Shown here one piece after another: positions 1 to 8,920 of a stretch of DNA of 64,000 nt; position 1 is the stretch's first letter, and the number at the start of each line of letters is the position of its first letter. Location: NCBI GenBank assembly GCA_963714155.1, contig OY970236.1:124001-188000 (forward strand), read 5' to 3'. The stretch comes from VRUE01 sp963714155 (GTDB lineage Bacteria; Actinomycetota; Thermoleophilia; Solirubrobacterales; 70-9). The notes beneath the pieces are model-generated. The model saw nothing but the letters and a program-made list of their open reading frames with translations. It was not told the DNA's origin and searched no databases. Both the position numbers and the translations under genes were made by a program.

Positions 1-2400
1 TTGTCCCATCAGTTTTCCATCGACATACACCGCCTCTTCAACTACTCCTGTTTCGGAGTCCTGTGCTTGGATGGTCGTAGAGGATTCACCTCCTATCCAA
101 CCATTTGCTGCTGCGTACAACGGACCCGATGCTGATACCTGTGGTGCCGTTATATCGGCGGGAAGGTTGAGTTCGACGATTTTTTCTTCAACATGATCAA
201 GACTATCTTTTGCGACAACCCGCAGGGTATGTTTGCCAACATATTTCCTTGCTAGGTCGACCGGGATATTTTTGAATTCACAGCTTCCTAGATCTATCCC
301 TTGCTGCACGTTTTTGCAGGCTGGTGGATTTTCCGCTTCGGGGTATCGGCCAACGTACTGGCCATCGAAATAGATCTGAAGCTGTTTCATGCCCGACTGG
401 GCAGATGCCAATGAACTACTACTTCCATCTGCCGCCGTAATATTAAAATGATATTTGCCGGGCTGCGCTGCAAATAGTTCTCCAGAGAGGGAGATGGACG
501 GTTTACTGTGATCCACCTTAAGAAAGATGGGTTCTCCCTGAGAAGCGTGTTCCACACCAACCGCGTCGTACGCGATAACAACCATGCCGTTAACCCCGTT
601 GGGAAGGCTTGACGGATTGTAGTTCGTAATTGTGCTGCTCCAGGAAGCGGGGCATGTGGAGTCATTGAATCCTGAACAACCGTTGACGGCACTGCCAACT
701 ATGGTTTTGGCTTTCCCGCTGCTATCGGTGGTCCAAAGGTTGAAGGTCTTCACGCCCAGGCCAGGATCGCTTCCTGATGCGGACACGGGAATTGAGCTCG
801 TGTCAATCCACTGACCCGCAACGCCCGGTTTGGCATTCCACGAGGGCACGTCTGGATCGCTGATCCAGACAGCCATCCCGCCTACCATGAGGTCGCGCCA
901 ACAGGGAACTTGAATTCCCGGCCCGGTACCCATTCCAAAGATGACGGCGCGTGACCACGAGCCATACACCGAGGCGTTACCGGCGGCGAGCGCCCGGCCA
1001 GTGTAGAGTTGAGTCCAGCCACTTCCGTCCCAGAGCCCGTCGTGATCATGGGGATAGGGATAGCTCGCATTGCTACAGCCGTGGTTATCGCGCCAGAATG
1101 GGTTCAGGAGGTAGCTAACTACATGCGAAGTGGATCCCGGAGGCGCGTAGGTCCACTGGCCAAATTGATTCCCCCCATATGCACCGTTCGGGGTCGTGAC
1201 ATACAGCCCCCTCCCCGAGCCCCAACATGTATACATGCAACTGGTAGCACCATAAATATATGGAACGTTACTATTGTATTTGAAGAAAAGGCCGCTATCA
1301 AGCGCCCAGGTGTTTTGACCGCCGTACCAGCTGGAGTTGTACCAATCTCGGTCAATGGATGGGTCGACGAGAATTGGATAGGCGAAGTCGGAATGGCGAT
1401 GGGGAACATCTAGAACCATGCTACTGCCGTCAATCGAAAGAGAGACCGGGACTTCCGTGCCTTGGGCGTCAACCGCGGTCGGAAAACTGATGTGCGCCAA
1501 ATTTTGCTGATCCTGCATGATGCTCGCACCGCCATTGCCGTCCGAAACAAGGCTCGCTCCGGCGGGCAAGTCTAGATCGAAGCGCAAGGTCTCCGGACTC
1601 TCCGCAGATCGCATCTGGTCGAATAGCTCGACCCCATGGCCGATTGGCGACACAATGAAATCAGTGTCGATCTCAACATCAGGATAGAAGAGATTCTTGT
1701 TTCCGAGCAGTTCGCCTTGACTATCCTCACTCGCACCGGCAGCGGAGATCGCGAGACCATCTCTACCAATCTCGATGGCGCCCGAAGCGGTCTCTGGAAG
1801 GCTAAGGTCGATCAACGGATTAGCCAGCTCATAGCCACCGGCGCCAGGGACTAGGCTCAGGTCGAGCTTCTTCAGTTCACCTGTCTCGTTGGGGGCCTCT
1901 ACGGGAATGTCGGCGTCCAGCAATGCTGGCGCGCCGTCGTTGGTGACCTGTGCGATGGTCCCGTCGCCAAGGGTTGAGCCTACGGTTGAATCAGTAATAA
2001 ATCTGGCCGGGTCTCCGTTAAGAGCTTCGATTTCTTCCGGGAACCGTTCGTGCAGAAGCTGCATGGCTTCTGATGGTGAAATGTCCGTGTATGCAGTTTC
2101 AGAATCGGCGCGTTCCTCTGCTGCCTCCGAAGATTCGAGTTCGGCAGCTTTTTTTTGGTCTTCTTTTTCAAGTTGAGCAATGCCTTGAGCGACGTCGCTA
2201 GCAGTCGGATACTCCGAAGGCAACAGGCTTGGCTGTGGCTCGGCGAGGGTGATGCCTGGCTCGGTCGGAGCATCAAGCGAATCGGCAACTACTGGCACCG
2301 TTGATGCAGCAAAAAATAGGCAGGCAAACACGACGGCCCATGCGCTCCGTGTTCTCGACGACCCGCCGCGCTGGCTCAACCAGTCCACAACCAACCGCAT
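1..2400 (-). CDS. N-terminal part of a large secreted Rhs/YD-repeat-type protein (runs off left edge)
   Basis: The minus frame is open from an ATG at 2400 to base 1, 800 codons without a stop, so the C-terminal part lies outside the window. An in-frame stop at 2425-2427 fixes ATG 2400 as the only canonical start. The protein begins with a charged n-region and a hydrophobic stretch ending near ADS, a good Sec signal peptide. A charged, probably helical segment follows at about residues 65-90. Then comes a beta-rich region with the passage AYPILVDPSID near residue 340, which I associate with the N-terminal part of large actinobacterial Rhs repeat proteins. Further on are many aromatic and Gly residues, then Ig-like segments near the edge with VDHSKPSISLSGE and ITAPQVSASGP. 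Base composition is visibly lower in GC than the rest of the window. An SD-like GGAGGA fits an out-of-frame ATG at 2408 (11 codons) better than ATG 2400. The Rhs assignment needs the missing C-terminus; secretion is well supported. Confidence 0.7.
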   Translation of the reverse strand, partial: MRLVVDWLSQRGGSSRTRSAWAVVFACLFFAASTVPVVADSLDAPTEPGITLAEPQPSLLPSEYPTASDVAQGIAQLEKEDQKKAAELESSEAAEERADSETAYTDISPSEAMQLLHERFPEEIEALNGDPARFITDSTVGSTLGDGTIAQVTNDGAPALLDADIPVEAPNETGELKKLDLSLVPGAGGYELANPLIDLSLPETASGAIEIGRDGLAISAAGASEDSQGELLGNKNLFYPDVEIDTDFIVSPIGHGVELFDQMRSAESPETLRFDLDLPAGASLVSDGNGGASIMQDQQNLAHISFPTAVDAQGTEVPVSLSIDGSSMVLDVPHRHSDFAYPILVDPSIDRDWYNSSWYGGQNTWALDSGLFFKYNSNVPYIYGATSCMYTCWGSGRGLYVTTPNGAYGGNQFGQWTYAPPGSTSHVVSYLLNPFWRDNHGCSNASYPYPHDHDGLWDGSGWTQLYTGRALAAGNASVYGSWSRAVIFGMGTGPGIQVPCWRDLMVGGMAVWISDPDVPSWNAKPGVAGQWIDTSSIPVSASGSDPGLGVKTFNLWTTDSSGKAKTIVGSAVNGCSGFNDSTCPASWSSTITNYNPSSLPNGVNGMVVIAYDAVGVEHASQGEPIFLKVDHSKPSISLSGELFAAQPGKYHFNITAADGSSSSLASAQSGMKQLQIYFDGQYVGRYPEAENPPACKNVQQGIDLGSCEFKNIPVDLARKYVGKHTLRVVAKDSLDHVEEKIVELNLPADITAPQVSASGPLYAAANGWIGGESSTTIQAQDSETGVVEEAVYVDGKLMGQ

Positions 2401-2709
2401 CCCTGCATCGAGTCCTCCGCCTGTTCACCCCGACGCGTCGGCGACGGTATCGGGTGGATTGATTCGGTCCTGAGGGGAGTCTTCTATCGCAACCGAGCGG
2501 ATGTTTGCAAGGAGTTTTTTGACCTTTTGGTCAGGAAGGTTTTCTCGGTGGAGTCTGCTCCACTAAAAGATTCCTTATGGCAGGCCGATTTGCGCGTTTT
2601 CGGCGCATCGTTTTGTCAAGAAAATGGCCCTTGAAAAAGAATGAAATTTCTTGGGGTGACATTTGCGTTTTCAGGTGAATCCGCCGCCTTCGCGGAATAT
2701 CCAGGCGGT
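2401..2709. other. Intergenic stretch with two short hairpins
   Basis: This 309-base stretch separates the start of the Rhs-like gene from the stop of the GGDEF gene, both on the minus strand. It is AT-richer than the rest of the window and I see no convincing gene in it. It holds two small perfect inverted repeats: TGACC/GGTCA around TTTT at 2520-2533, and GTGGAG/CTCCAC around TCTG at 2548-2563. Neither is followed by a T-run on the minus strand, so I do not call an intrinsic terminator. Confidence 0.5.
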
Positions 2710-4881
2710 CTAGCCGACGGGAATGCCGCGCTGCGCGGCGACCTGCTCGAAGGCCTCGACGACCCTGGGGTCAAACTGCGAGCCGGCGCCTTGGCGCAGC
2801 TCTTTGAGCGCTCGGGAGGGACGCATCGCGACGCTGTAGGGGCGCTCCGAGACCATCGCCGCGTAGGCGTCGCAGACGGCGACCACCCGCGCGCCGAGCG
2901 GGATCTGCTCGCCGCGCAGGGAGTCCGGGTAGCCACCCCCGTCCCAGCGCTCGCCACTCGAGCGAACCAGACGGGCGACTGGCACGAGCGCCGCCGCCGA
3001 GGCGATGATCCGCTCGCCGATCAGGGTGTGCTGGCGGACGAACTCCCACTCGGACTCCTCGAGCGGGCCCGGCTTGTTCAGGATCGCGTCGGGGATCGCC
3101 ATCTTCCCTGTCTCGTGCAGCTGCGCGGCGCGCTGGGTCTCATCGCGCTGCTCGGCCTCCATCCCCAGCTCTTCGGCGACCGCCAGCGCCAGCTCGGCGA
3201 CATCGACGGCTTGCTCTGCAAGCTGCGGCTGGCGCTCGCGCAGCGCCGTCAGCAGCACGTCGCGCGACTGCGAGCCCGCCGAGCTCCGCTCGCTGACCTT
3301 GTTCGCGTACATCCGTCGGTCGGCAAGCTGCAACGCCTCTTTGACCGAGCCGGCCTCGCTCGGCAGCAGGACGTTGCCCTGCGAGGCCGTGACGGCGAAC
3401 CCTTCGCCGCGCTCAGAGAGCGCCGCGGTGGCGCCGGCGACGATCGCGTCGACCTCCGCCGCCGTGCACTCGGCCAGAAGACAGAACTCATCGCCACCCA
3501 GCCGGTAGGCGCGGCCTCTTGCGGTCGCGAAGTGCTCCAGCCGCCCGCCGAGTCGCTCCAGCAGGGCGTCTCCAGCCGGGTGACCGAAGGTGTCGTTGTA
3601 GAGCTTGAAGCCATCGAGGTCGAACAGGGCGAGGAGCCGCAGAGACCCGGGCGCGGCCGGGCGAGTGATCGCGCCCTCCAGGTCCAGCATCAGCGCCCTG
3701 CGGTTGGGCAGCCCGGTCAGCTCGTCGGTGCGCGACTCATGCGTCTTCGTGCGGGCCTCCACCTGGCTCTCACGCAACGAGAGGACCAAGCGCACGACCA
3801 CCGCGATCAGGGTAAGCAGAGAGATGACCGCCGCCGCGGTTGGCGCCGTGGCGAATCGTTCGGCTGCCTGAATGCCGATCGCGACCAGGGCCGCAGCGGC
3901 TGGGATCGCAATGATCCGCACCGCGCGCGAACGCATTGGCTCCATCGTGCTCGGCTCGATCCACGCAGCACTTGCCACCAGCAGCACGCCGCATGGCCAG
4001 CCAGCGTCGAGAATCGTGCCTTCGACGTAGGTCCCCTGGGCGGCCTGCAGCAGATAGACGCCGTCGGAGACTGCGAGCAGCAAAAGGCCGGCACCGAGGA
4101 CTGCCCAGCTGCGCCCCGGTCGCCAGCCGGTGAACGAGGCGGCGGTTGCCACCATCGTCAACAGGGTCAGGTCGGCGATCGGGTAGGCCAGGTTGGTTGC
4201 GACGGCAAGCGTCTGCCCTTCGCTGGAGGCATCGACGATCGGCCCGAGCGCGAACGCCGCCGCCAGCGCTGCGACAGCCGAGCCGACGATCGCACCGTCC
4301 AGCCACCGTGCCACCGGAAAAGCGCCGATCCTCGTCCGCAGAAGGACGACCAGCGCCGCGTAGGCGAGCGGATAGAAGGCGAGATAGCCGCCGTCGGCGG
4401 GAGAGGGAATCGGCACCGACGCCTGCCCGGCCAGCACCGCCGCGTAATAGATTTCTCCGCCGGTGTAGAGCAGCAAGCCGACGCCCAGCAGTGCCCAGGC
4501 TGCCCGCTCGCGGCGGATCAGCGCGGCCCGCAGCAGGCAGGCGGCGGCGCTTGTCAGCATCAGGGCGTTGTAGATCCAGGTGTTGAAGAGCGCATCGGTG
4601 CCAGCGCCGCCAAACCCAACCGCGACGTGCGCGGTAAAGGCGACGAGCAGGCAGAGGGCGAGGATGCCGCCGGCAAGGACGGTCCTGCGCTGGCGCTCAC
4701 TCAGTTCGGCGACCACTTCCCCATAATCGGAACCTGGAGCGGCAACCTTGACCTCTTTGTCCGAATGGAGCCTCGAAGATCCATGGCCGACAATCGCTCT
4801 CGGCGGCTCTGGAATGCAAGCGGAACCATCGACCCGAAGCAATCGGCACAGATTCAATCGGCGGTCGATACCGCCCTTCAC
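2710..4881 (-). CDS. Membrane diguanylate cyclase with a degenerate HD-GYP domain
   Basis: A 723-residue signalling protein. The N-terminal half has about eight to ten hydrophobic helices (residues about 65-345), probably a membrane sensor. A GGDEF domain follows, with an intact GGDEF motif near residue 461, so cyclic di-GMP synthesis is likely. The C-terminal domain is HD-GYP-like (about residues 540-720). It keeps the GYP motif in ERWDGGGYP and the CDAYAAM segment, but the HD pair reads HE (LHETGK) and the His pair before ERWDG reads SG. Several metal ligands are therefore missing and phosphodiesterase activity is doubtful. The first start is a GTG at 4881; a GTG at 4716, just before the first hydrophobic helix, is also possible and would remove a poorly conserved-looking 55 residues. 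The gene stands alone, tandem with the Rhs-like gene but 309 bases away. Confidence 0.85.
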   Translation of the reverse strand: MKGGIDRRLNLCRLLRVDGSACIPEPPRAIVGHGSSRLHSDKEVKVAAPGSDYGEVVAELSERQRRTVLAGGILALCLLVAFTAHVAVGFGGAGTDALFNTWIYNALMLTSAAACLLRAALIRRERAAWALLGVGLLLYTGGEIYYAAVLAGQASVPIPSPADGGYLAFYPLAYAALVVLLRTRIGAFPVARWLDGAIVGSAVAALAAAFALGPIVDASSEGQTLAVATNLAYPIADLTLLTMVATAASFTGWRPGRSWAVLGAGLLLLAVSDGVYLLQAAQGTYVEGTILDAGWPCGVLLVASAAWIEPSTMEPMRSRAVRIIAIPAAAALVAIGIQAAERFATAPTAAAVISLLTLIAVVVRLVLSLRESQVEARTKTHESRTDELTGLPNRRALMLDLEGAITRPAAPGSLRLLALFDLDGFKLYNDTFGHPAGDALLERLGGRLEHFATARGRAYRLGGDEFCLLAECTAAEVDAIVAGATAALSERGEGFAVTASQGNVLLPSEAGSVKEALQLADRRMYANKVSERSSAGSQSRDVLLTALRERQPQLAEQAVDVAELALAVAEELGMEAEQRDETQRAAQLHETGKMAIPDAILNKPGPLEESEWEFVRQHTLIGERIIASAAALVPVARLVRSSGERWDGGGYPDSLRGEQIPLGARVVAVCDAYAAMVSERPYSVAMRPSRALKELRQGAGSQFDPRVVEAFEQVAAQRGIPVG

Positions 4882-5055
4882 GCTCAGTCGTAGACGGCCA
4901 ATCGACTAGGCAACGGCGTGCGTTGGTTTGAAAAATGGCTGATTTTCTTAAATTTTCTTGATCTTGATGTTTAATCCGCGCTAACGGAATACGGGCCATC
5001 GCGCAATCTGCGAGTCGGCCAGCTCTTCTGTCAGCAATCTACTTTCGCTAGATCC

Positions 5056-6564
5056 GTGCCCTCAACCACACGCCCGCGCTCCTTCCAGTGGCACCCCATC
5101 GTTCATGAACGATGGGGTAATGAGCGGCTGCATTTCTGGTTTCTCAAATACCGGTCGATCTACGATCGGACAAAATATGTGCGCAAGCTGGAAGAGCTGT
5201 TCGAAGAGCTCAAAATCCTTTCTTACACGATCTATGAGCTGACAGGTGGCTACGATCTGCTTGCTCGCGTATGGGTACCTCACACGGTCAGAACCGGGGA
5301 TCTAGAGGAGTGCCTGTACAGGCTCGATCAAGTTGAGGAGGCCCAGCACTTCAGAGTCCTCGACACCTACCGGCACTGGCCCTGGCGTGACCGTGCGGAC
5401 GGTGGCTACGAGATTCTTCAACCACCGCCAGTGCGAGTGGACGCCGGCCCGTTGAGCCGGGATCTGATCCTCCTCAACGGCGCCTCGGAGCATGTCTCCC
5501 CCATAAGCAAAAACGGCAACGGCAACAACGGAACAACGCGGGCGAACCAGAAGGAGATCTCGGCCCTGCTGAGGCAGTACGAAGGAGACCGTCTCCTCAT
5601 ACGGCCTACATACCGCAACAGAGGAGTCAAGTTTGCAGTTCTGGTCACCTCTCAGCGCGGTCGACCGGACCAGGTCGAGGCGATCACCACCGAGATCTCG
5701 GACATCCTCGACAAAGCCTGCAAACGAGGAAGCCTGAACGAGGCGTCGCTGTACTTCGGACAGGGACTCGAAACCGGCCGGTACTTGATCCTGGCCCGTG
5801 TTCCCTACATGCGGTACCACGACGTCAGCGAGCACCTCCTCGTCCCGATCAACAAGCTGATGGGCATAGTCGCCACGCGAACCTTCACCTATGGCATTGC
5901 CACTGCCGGCTTTGTCGCCAGGCGCGAGGCGCTACCGGTGGAGGAGCCCGATACGCCACCGGTACCGAAGGATCCAATGGAGATGCTCATCGAGGAGGAG
6001 TCACAGACACTCGAGGTAAAAGGATCGGGCCTAACCAACCTCGATCGCTGGATCAAACAGGGCGGAAAGCATGCCGACGATGAGCGAACCGTGATTCAGC
6101 TCTCCCGGGCAATTGTCTCTCTACTCAACTCGGCTGGTGGAGTGGTCCTGCTCGGGGGGCTAGAGGAGGCGAAGTACCCCAAGGAGGACGACGCTCACAA
6201 CCGCCTAGGTGACTATGACGGCATCCGGCTCGGCAACTACCTCTGCCTTGGCATCGATCGAGAGATGGAGCGAAAGGGCGGCTGGGACCCCTACGTTCGC
6301 CACCTGCGCAAGAAGCTCCTAAAGCGGGTCGGCGGCGGCAGTGATTTTTGGATCGGTCCCTTTGAGAAGCGCACCGTGATTACCCCCGACGGAACGACCC
6401 GCACCTTGCTGGCAATTCCGGTCGGCCAGCCGGACGAATGGTTCTGGCTCGACCAGGACGCATTCGTGGTACGGCGGGGGCCTGAATCGAAACGCCTGCT
6501 CGGCAAGGAAATGACCGAATACATGCGCGTGATGGGGCCCCGCGGTGGCTTCCGCCACACCTGA
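5056..6564 (+). CDS. Protein with two RAM-like regions and a C-terminal AlbA_2 (Schlafen-type) domain
   Basis: 502 residues. The C-terminal third (about residues 315-495) looks like an AlbA_2/Schlafen-type nucleic-acid-binding domain: a Glu/Lys-containing strand (ESQTLEVKGSG), a helix, then LLNSAGGVVLLGG, equivalent to the AFANTxGGxLLIG segment of that family. The N-terminal part holds two alpha/beta regions (about 22-115 and 165-300) resembling the RAM ligand-binding fold of Lrp/AsnC regulators (ELTGGYDLLARVWV is typical), separated by a Gly/Asn-rich linker. There is no Lrp-type HTH. The start is a GTG; TACTTT lies 10 bases upstream and I see no Shine-Dalgarno sequence. Its 3' end overlaps the pentapeptide gene by 20 bases, so the two are probably co-translated. 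I do not know the function; a regulatory or defence role is possible. Confidence 0.65.
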   Translation: MPSTTRPRSFQWHPIVHERWGNERLHFWFLKYRSIYDRTKYVRKLEELFEELKILSYTIYELTGGYDLLARVWVPHTVRTGDLEECLYRLDQVEEAQHFRVLDTYRHWPWRDRADGGYEILQPPPVRVDAGPLSRDLILLNGASEHVSPISKNGNGNNGTTRANQKEISALLRQYEGDRLLIRPTYRNRGVKFAVLVTSQRGRPDQVEAITTEISDILDKACKRGSLNEASLYFGQGLETGRYLILARVPYMRYHDVSEHLLVPINKLMGIVATRTFTYGIATAGFVARREALPVEEPDTPPVPKDPMEMLIEEESQTLEVKGSGLTNLDRWIKQGGKHADDERTVIQLSRAIVSLLNSAGGVVLLGGLEEAKYPKEDDAHNRLGDYDGIRLGNYLCLGIDREMERKGGWDPYVRHLRKKLLKRVGGGSDFWIGPFEKRTVITPDGTTRTLLAIPVGQPDEWFWLDQDAFVVRRGPESKRLLGKEMTEYMRVMGPRGGFRHT

Positions 6565-7690
6565 GCCTCGGCCCTCCGCGCGGTACCGGACCCGTTCATT
6601 CCGGCCCGCCGTCGCCGTCGTCTTGGTGCTGTTCCTGGTCCTCCCGTCGCTCGCCGCTCCGGCGTGGGCCCAGACGTCCTCGGTCGCAGAGGGCAAGGGC
6701 AGCATCGTCGCCCTACAGGAGCAAAAGCTCCGCGCCGAAACCGCTGAGTTCGAAACCAACACGCGGAACTCCAGCGGCCTGCGAGGTTTCTTTACTACCG
6801 TTGCGGCTCCACTGACCGGGCTGGCGGCGATCGCGGCAATAGGGATCAGCCTGATCGGCTTTGCTCGCGAGCGCCACCAGCTGCGAGAGCAGCAGTCTAC
6901 TGCCCGACACCAGCAGCTCGAGGAACGCTTTGCGAGCGTGCTGCTCGCACTCGGCGACGGCAGCGAAGCGATCCAGGCGGGCGCCGCCGTCTCACTACTG
7001 AACTTCCTCAGCGAGGAGAACCGCCAGTTCCACCAGCAGGTGCGCTCGGCGACGCTGGCGAACCTCAAGGTCGAGCAACACAAGCCCACGGTGATGAAAC
7101 TCTTGGTCTGCACCTTCGAGCAGGCACTACGTGTGGCGGATGATCTTCGACCCGACGAACTGGATCTCTCACATGCATTCCTGGAGGATGCTCGATTGGA
7201 AGGACTCACTCTCGACCAGGCACAACTGGATGAAGTGAAACTCAACGGAGCTCGCCTCTGCGGCTCTAGCCTCATCTCGGCGAGGGGTCGGAGGGCCCAG
7301 CTCGAGAAAGCGCAGCTCACGGGGGAAAAGACCAATTTGCAAAATGCACAGCTATACGAAGTGCAGGCAAATGGAGGCAGCTTTGCGGGGGCAAACCTCA
7401 ACAACGCACACATGGAAAATGGCGACCTGAGAGGCGCAAATTTTCGCGGTGCGCGCCTTCAAGCCGCACATCTCAAAGGTGCTCAGCTGAACGGTGCAAA
7501 ATTCGAGGGAGCCAATGTCGCCGACACCCGTTTCGAAGGAGCCAAGTTCGACCCATCGAGCCTAGCGAGCCTCGCCCGTGCCGAGAATTGGCAAAAAGCC
7601 CATCTCTCCGAGGAGGATAAGAAGCTAGTCGAAGCGCTCGCCCCCCCTTCACCATCCTCACCCGAAGACGCTGGGAATGGAGAGAAATAG
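6545..7690 (+). CDS. Membrane-anchored pentapeptide-repeat protein
   Basis: 381 residues. A hydrophobic segment at about residues 22-42 ends AWAQ and may be a signal peptide or anchor; a second one (about 85-105, APLTGLAAIAAIGISLIGFA) is a clear membrane helix. A helical region with many Gln and Glu follows. From about residue 195 to 335 the protein is made of A(D/N)LXX-type pentapeptide repeats (for example LSHAFLEDARLEG, GANLNNAHMENGDLRGANFRGA), which fold as a right-handed beta-helix. A short charged tail closes it. The GTG start overlaps the upstream AlbA_2 gene by 20 bases, indicating translational coupling. The repeats could be a protein-interaction platform attached to the membrane. 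Substrate and function are unknown. Confidence 0.75.
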   Translation: MASATPEPRPSARYRTRSFRPAVAVVLVLFLVLPSLAAPAWAQTSSVAEGKGSIVALQEQKLRAETAEFETNTRNSSGLRGFFTTVAAPLTGLAAIAAIGISLIGFARERHQLREQQSTARHQQLEERFASVLLALGDGSEAIQAGAAVSLLNFLSEENRQFHQQVRSATLANLKVEQHKPTVMKLLVCTFEQALRVADDLRPDELDLSHAFLEDARLEGLTLDQAQLDEVKLNGARLCGSSLISARGRRAQLEKAQLTGEKTNLQNAQLYEVQANGGSFAGANLNNAHMENGDLRGANFRGARLQAAHLKGAQLNGAKFEGANVADTRFEGAKFDPSSLASLARAENWQKAHLSEEDKKLVEALAPPSPSSPEDAGNGEK

Positions 7691-7759
7691 CGGCCCAACG
7701 AAGGGCGAGCCCACAAGGAGCAGGCCCAACGAGGGGCCGCGGCGGGAGCGTACCAACTG

Positions 7760-8137
7760 CTATTCGACCGCTAGCCGAGGCCATCTCGACTCGATCGCCT
7801 CGGCGTAGACGCCGTGGATCGTGCTGCGGGGACTCGGTGCGACGATCCCGTAGCCCTCGACCATCGCCCGCGCCAGCGTCACCTTGAAGGTCTTGCCGTG
7901 CCAGGCGTGGGCCTCGGCGGCGCGGCCGACGTGCAGGTGGGTGAGCTCGTGGAGCAGGGTCTCGAGCACGTCGCCGGCGCGGATCCCGGGGTAGGCGGTG
8001 ACCGAAAGGCGGAACTGGGCCGGCACCGCGAAGCCGAGGCGGTTGGGGCGGCGGCGGGCGCGGCGGACCTTGAGGTCGGGCTCGCGCGCGGCCAGCGGGC
8101 CGTCAGCGAAGGCGGGCAGCCCTCGCAGGCGCTCCAT
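7760..8137 (-). CDS. SprT-like zinc metallopeptidase domain protein
   Basis: 125 residues. The sequence TLLHELTHLHVG contains the HExxH zinc-binding motif, followed about 13 residues later by WHGKTF, matching the HG..F signature of SprT-like proteins, which supplies the third His ligand. The family acts on DNA-protein crosslinks in eukaryotes (Spartan); bacterial roles are poorly known. The gene is about 50 bases downstream of the response regulator on the same strand, so it may be the third gene of that operon. The reading frame stays open upstream of ATG 8137 with plausible protein (RHPSYFLVAG), but without a canonical start codon. Confidence 0.65.
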   Translation of the reverse strand: MERLRGLPAFADGPLAAREPDLKVRRARRRPNRLGFAVPAQFRLSVTAYPGIRAGDVLETLLHELTHLHVGRAAEAHAWHGKTFKVTLARAMVEGYGIVAPSPRSTIHGVYAEAIESRWPRLAVE

Positions 8138-8187
8138 CTCCTGGCGCAGATCGATCCCCGCGACCAGGAAATAGGAGGGATGGCGCT

Positions 8188-8895
<708 letters not shown>

Positions 8896-8920
8896 CGTCC
8901 CCCTCCCCCGCTCGTCCTCA

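Noticed and set aside
2520..2563. Intrinsic terminator after the GGDEF gene
   Set aside because: Two small hairpins exist but neither has a T-run on the transcribed side.
2641..4893. A 750-codon plus-strand open frame opposite the GGDEF gene
   Set aside because: It is the antisense of the GGDEF/HD-GYP gene in GC-rich DNA. Its translation is Arg/Gly/Asp-rich without any domain, while the minus frame has clear motifs.
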